DNA of 64,000 nt. Origin: Ruficoccus sp. ZRK36. GTDB taxonomy: Bacteria; Verrucomicrobiota; Verrucomicrobiia; Opitutales; Cerasicoccaceae. Numbering within the stretch: position 1 is the stretch's first letter; the number at the start of each line of letters is the position of its first letter. The notes under the pieces are model-generated. The model was not told the origin of the DNA. It saw only the letters and a list, made by a program, of their open reading frames with translations, and did not search any database. Made by a program: the position numbers and the translations under genes. Location of the stretch: assembly GCF_019603315.1 (NCBI RefSeq), contig NZ_CP080649.1:1906176-1970175 (forward strand), written 5' to 3'. Positions 62,952 to 64,000 of this stretch are shown here, piece after piece.

Positions 62952-64000
62952 CTAGGCCCCGGTGGTGCGCTTGCGTTTACGGAATGCGGCAGGCAGCTCC
63001 ATCTGGCTGGCTGCGATGAGGGTATGCCCATCCACCCACTCGTTGTCGGTCTGGATGGTGATGCGGGCAGGAGGCACTCCAAACAGGTTGTTGTTCAGCT
63101 TATGAATCAGGTGAACGACGGCCTGATTTCCCATAAATTCGGCATTGATGCTGATACCCGAGTACTTGGACATTCTGGGGTCGTTCACATTCGCATTGAG
63201 ATTGACGAGGCCGACATTCTCCGGGGTTTCGATGTCCATGTTCGCCAGTCGTGCCTCGATGCTGGGCAGCAGGTGATTCGAACTGATGATGACCTGAGGC
63301 TTCTCCTTCTTAATCCATGCATCGATGGGTTCTTCATTATCGGTGCGGCGGGTCAGTAGCGTGGGGATATGGGCCAGCTCGGGGTGCAGGCTGACAAAGT
63401 AGGTGTACGCGGCGGTGAGCAGACCTTCATTTTTCTCATGGACCCGGCGTGTGAGCACGAGGCCGATGCGCGTATGCCCCATGGCTACGCATTGCTCCAT
63501 CGCCCGGATGACAGAGTGAAAGCTGTCGGGGACGACCCGGTCCAGCAGGGGCTCGGTGAATGAGTACTCCAGCGAGACTGAGGCGAAGTGCTCCCAGTCC
63601 AAGTTAAACGATCCGTGAGCCTCGGGCAGGGGGGCGAGGATGAGGCCGCGAATGTTGCGGTTGATCAGGATCTGGTTCAACCGCTTCTCGGACATGTCCT
63701 GATTAATCGTGAAAATCTCGACTTTGTACCCGTTGAGGTCGGCAACCTTGGTGACGCCGTTAAAGTGGTCGGTTATGTAGTCCCTCTGGTGCTGGACGTA
63801 GGCTAATACCGTGGGAGTCGTGAGCTGAGCATGCTGATGGCGCAGGGTGGAGAGCGCGGAGATGAGGGGATTCGGGCGGTAGCCCAGTGAGTCCGCTGCC
63901 TCACGTACTTTTTCCTGTACCGTCTTTGTAATGCGCGGGTCATGTTTGAGCGCACGCGATACGGTAGAAATATGAACGTTGGCCAGGCGGGCAACGTCGG
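62952..64000 (-). CDS. LacI-family transcriptional regulator, 5' end off window
   Basis: The reading frame is open from the right edge to the stop at 62952, about 349 residues visible. The first codons already lie in the helix-turn-helix (DVARLANVHISTVSRALKHD), followed by GYRPNPLISALSTLR, so only a few residues are missing. The effector domain follows (GYKVEIFTINQDMSEKRLNQ to QIELP-like MELPAAFRKRKRTTG). A shorter frame beginning at an internal ATG at 63695 would lack DNA binding and is not the real gene. It is closely related in layout to the regulator at 7210-8268. It probably controls the GH43-like/symporter genes behind it. Confidence 0.9.
   Translation of the reverse strand, partial: DVARLANVHISTVSRALKHDPRITKTVQEKVREAADSLGYRPNPLISALSTLRHQHAQLTTPTVLAYVQHQRDYITDHFNGVTKVADLNGYKVEIFTINQDMSEKRLNQILINRNIRGLILAPLPEAHGSFNLDWEHFASVSLEYSFTEPLLDRVVPDSFHSVIRAMEQCVAMGHTRIGLVLTRRVHEKNEGLLTAAYTYFVSLHPELAHIPTLLTRRTDNEEPIDAWIKKEKPQVIISSNHLLPSIEARLANMDIETPENVGLVNLNANVNDPRMSKYSGISINAEFMGNQAVVHLIHKLNNNLFGVPPARITIQTDNEWVDGHTLIAASQMELPAAFRKRKRTTGA

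Overview
The window looks like a chromosomal segment of a GC-rich member of the Verrucomicrobiota, most likely Opitutales/Puniceicoccales. The evidence is indirect: two PEP-CTERM proteins, an SHD1-thioredoxin protein, a verrucomicrobial/planctomycetal-type pseudopilin, LacI regulators ending the HTH region in 'GYRP(D/N)P', and many polysaccharide or sugar-acid genes. No rRNA, transposase, integrase or CRISPR array was seen.

Layout. (1) 1-5.0 kb, minus strand: a sugar-catabolic cluster of a DeoR regulator, a PfkB kinase, an IolB-type isomerase, an FGGY kinase and a truncated FAD-linked oxidase. (2) 5.1-9.5 kb: a GH16 enzyme, a PEP-CTERM protein, a LacI regulator and a 2-hydroxyacid dehydrogenase. 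(3) 9.5-15.4 kb: a GNAT-nitrilase fusion with a structured RNA or terminator at its 3' end, divergent from a five-gene membrane-stress operon (unknown protein, 53-residue protein, PspA, YqiJ-like protein, flotillin). (4) 15.4-20.5 kb: tRNA-Ala, ndk, an orphan pseudopilin, a DUF445 protein and a large beta-helix protein. (5) 20.5-30.5 kb: a uronate module with uxaE divergent from a LacI gene, followed by two dehydrogenases, KDG kinase, a mannonate/fructuronate-type SDR and uxaC. Three long palindromic elements, one carrying a GxxExxY gene, are inserted in its intergenic gaps. The 8-bp palindrome ACACGTGT occurs three times at candidate control positions. (6) 30.5-40.6 kb: a DUF2867 oxidoreductase, a CE7-like esterase, an RND tripartite efflux operon whose TolC-like partner has an extra N-terminal binding-protein-like domain, and tRNA-Pro. 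(7) 40.8-42.7 kb: two secreted proteins, one with a nearly perfect 74-bp internal repeat. (8) 43.0-53.5 kb: a complete-looking type II secretion operon in the order G-H-I-J-K-L-M-D-E-F, without gspC or gspO. (9) 53.5-58.9 kb: an NMT1/THI5-like lipoprotein, an amidase, an IMPase-like protein, tsf, rpsB and an initiator tRNA with atypical identity positions. (10) 59.2-64 kb, minus strand: a truncated LacI regulator, a GH43-like beta-propeller protein and a sodium:solute symporter.

Together the genes fit a bacterium that degrades uronate-rich, probably algal or plant, polysaccharides. Exported products would use the type II system and PEP-CTERM surface anchoring, LacI and DeoR repressors would control the sugar operons, and a PspA/flotillin system would maintain the membrane. 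That overall picture is inference from gene content. Functional calls rest on motifs recognised by eye; no database search was run.
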